From contig NZ_CP070491.1 in NCBI RefSeq assembly GCF_016925495.1, forward strand, positions 1 through 64,000: a stretch of 64,000 nucleotides of DNA, written 5' to 3'. Made by a program: the position numbers and the translations under genes. Numbering within the stretch: position 1 is the first letter of the stretch; every line of letters starts with the position of its first letter. Under the pieces are notes generated by a model that saw only the letters and a list, made by a program, of their open reading frames with translations, had not been told where the DNA came from and ran no database searches. Origin of the DNA: Methylococcus sp. EFPC2 (GTDB taxonomy: Bacteria; Pseudomonadota; Gammaproteobacteria; Methylococcales; Methylococcaceae). Below are positions 63,813-64,000 of the stretch, one piece after another.

Positions 63813-64000
63813 TTCGTAGGGGTTCGAGAATTCTGTGGGTGAAGCGGAAGGGCGGGTCGCCCGCCCTAAACTGGCCGGCTAGCCTAGAGGCTCGGCCCTT
63901 GCAAATCAAGTGGATATCGCATTATCCGGTTCCCGGCGCAGGGTGGGTTAGACGCGCAACACACTGAAGTTGACGTCCAGGCGGCCTTACCGCGCGTCGT

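Overview
The window looks like the chromosome of a gammaproteobacterium, and a Methylococcales-type methanotroph or relative would fit. This is inferred from the VPxP-type C-terminal sorting tails on two secreted proteins, an exosortase fused to EpsI, a LapG/LapD pair, and many short palindromic repeats. No 16S rRNA or other decisive marker is present, so the assignment stays tentative. No tRNA, rRNA or CRISPR array was recognised.

Layout. 1-0.42 kb: right end of an IS481-like insertion sequence. 0.47-3.9 kb: minus-strand group encoding an RMD1-type membrane protein, the periplasmic protease LapG and its c-di-GMP receptor LapD. 4.0-6.2 kb: a TIGR00266 protein and an M48 metalloprotease. 6.2-6.8 kb: mobile repeats and a transposase relic. 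6.8-39.1 kb: a large exopolysaccharide and protein-sorting locus that looks AT-richer than its flanks. In order it holds a minus-strand polyprenyl-phosphate sugar transferase; a VPxP-tailed secreted protein; Wza-like, beta-barrel, Wzz-like and tyrosine-kinase export genes; a WecG/TagA transferase; a PA14 secreted protein; a polymerase/ligase-like membrane protein; a flippase; seven further glycosyltransferases; a Gfo/Idh/MocA-SDR fusion; a UDP-glucuronate decarboxylase; the exosortase-EpsI fusion; and a giant TPR lipoprotein (PrsT-like). 39.1-40.9 kb: a scar of duplicated M48-gene tails, MITE-like repeats and a truncated gene. 40.9-49.6 kb: glutamate racemase, an AraC-type regulator, DoxX-like protein, a MarR-like gene broken by a repeat, DUF4287 and GrpB proteins, a large transglutaminase-TPR protein and a second VPxP-tailed protein. 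50.1-55.7 kb: a CapK-like adenylating enzyme, an atypical FeoB, an HNH nuclease and a J-domain protein. 56.0-61.0 kb: divergent phosphate-scavenging genes (UshA-like; PhoD-like plus GlpQ-like) with Pho-box-like repeats between them. 61.1-63.8 kb: an unknown protein and ParE.

How the parts fit. The central locus can build, flip, polymerise and export a polysaccharide from lipid-linked sugars, including pentose made from UDP-glucuronate. The exosortase should process the VPxP-tailed proteins, presumably for delivery to the same extracellular matrix. LapG/LapD suggests surface adhesin control by c-di-GMP, although no LapA-like adhesin lies in the window. The most unusual items are the 707-residue dehydrogenase-epimerase fusion, the ~341-residue internal duplication in the TPR lipoprotein, the polymerase gene bounded by diverged direct repeats and lacking a clear start codon, the Pho-box-like arrays, and the repeat-driven remodelling at 39-41 kb.
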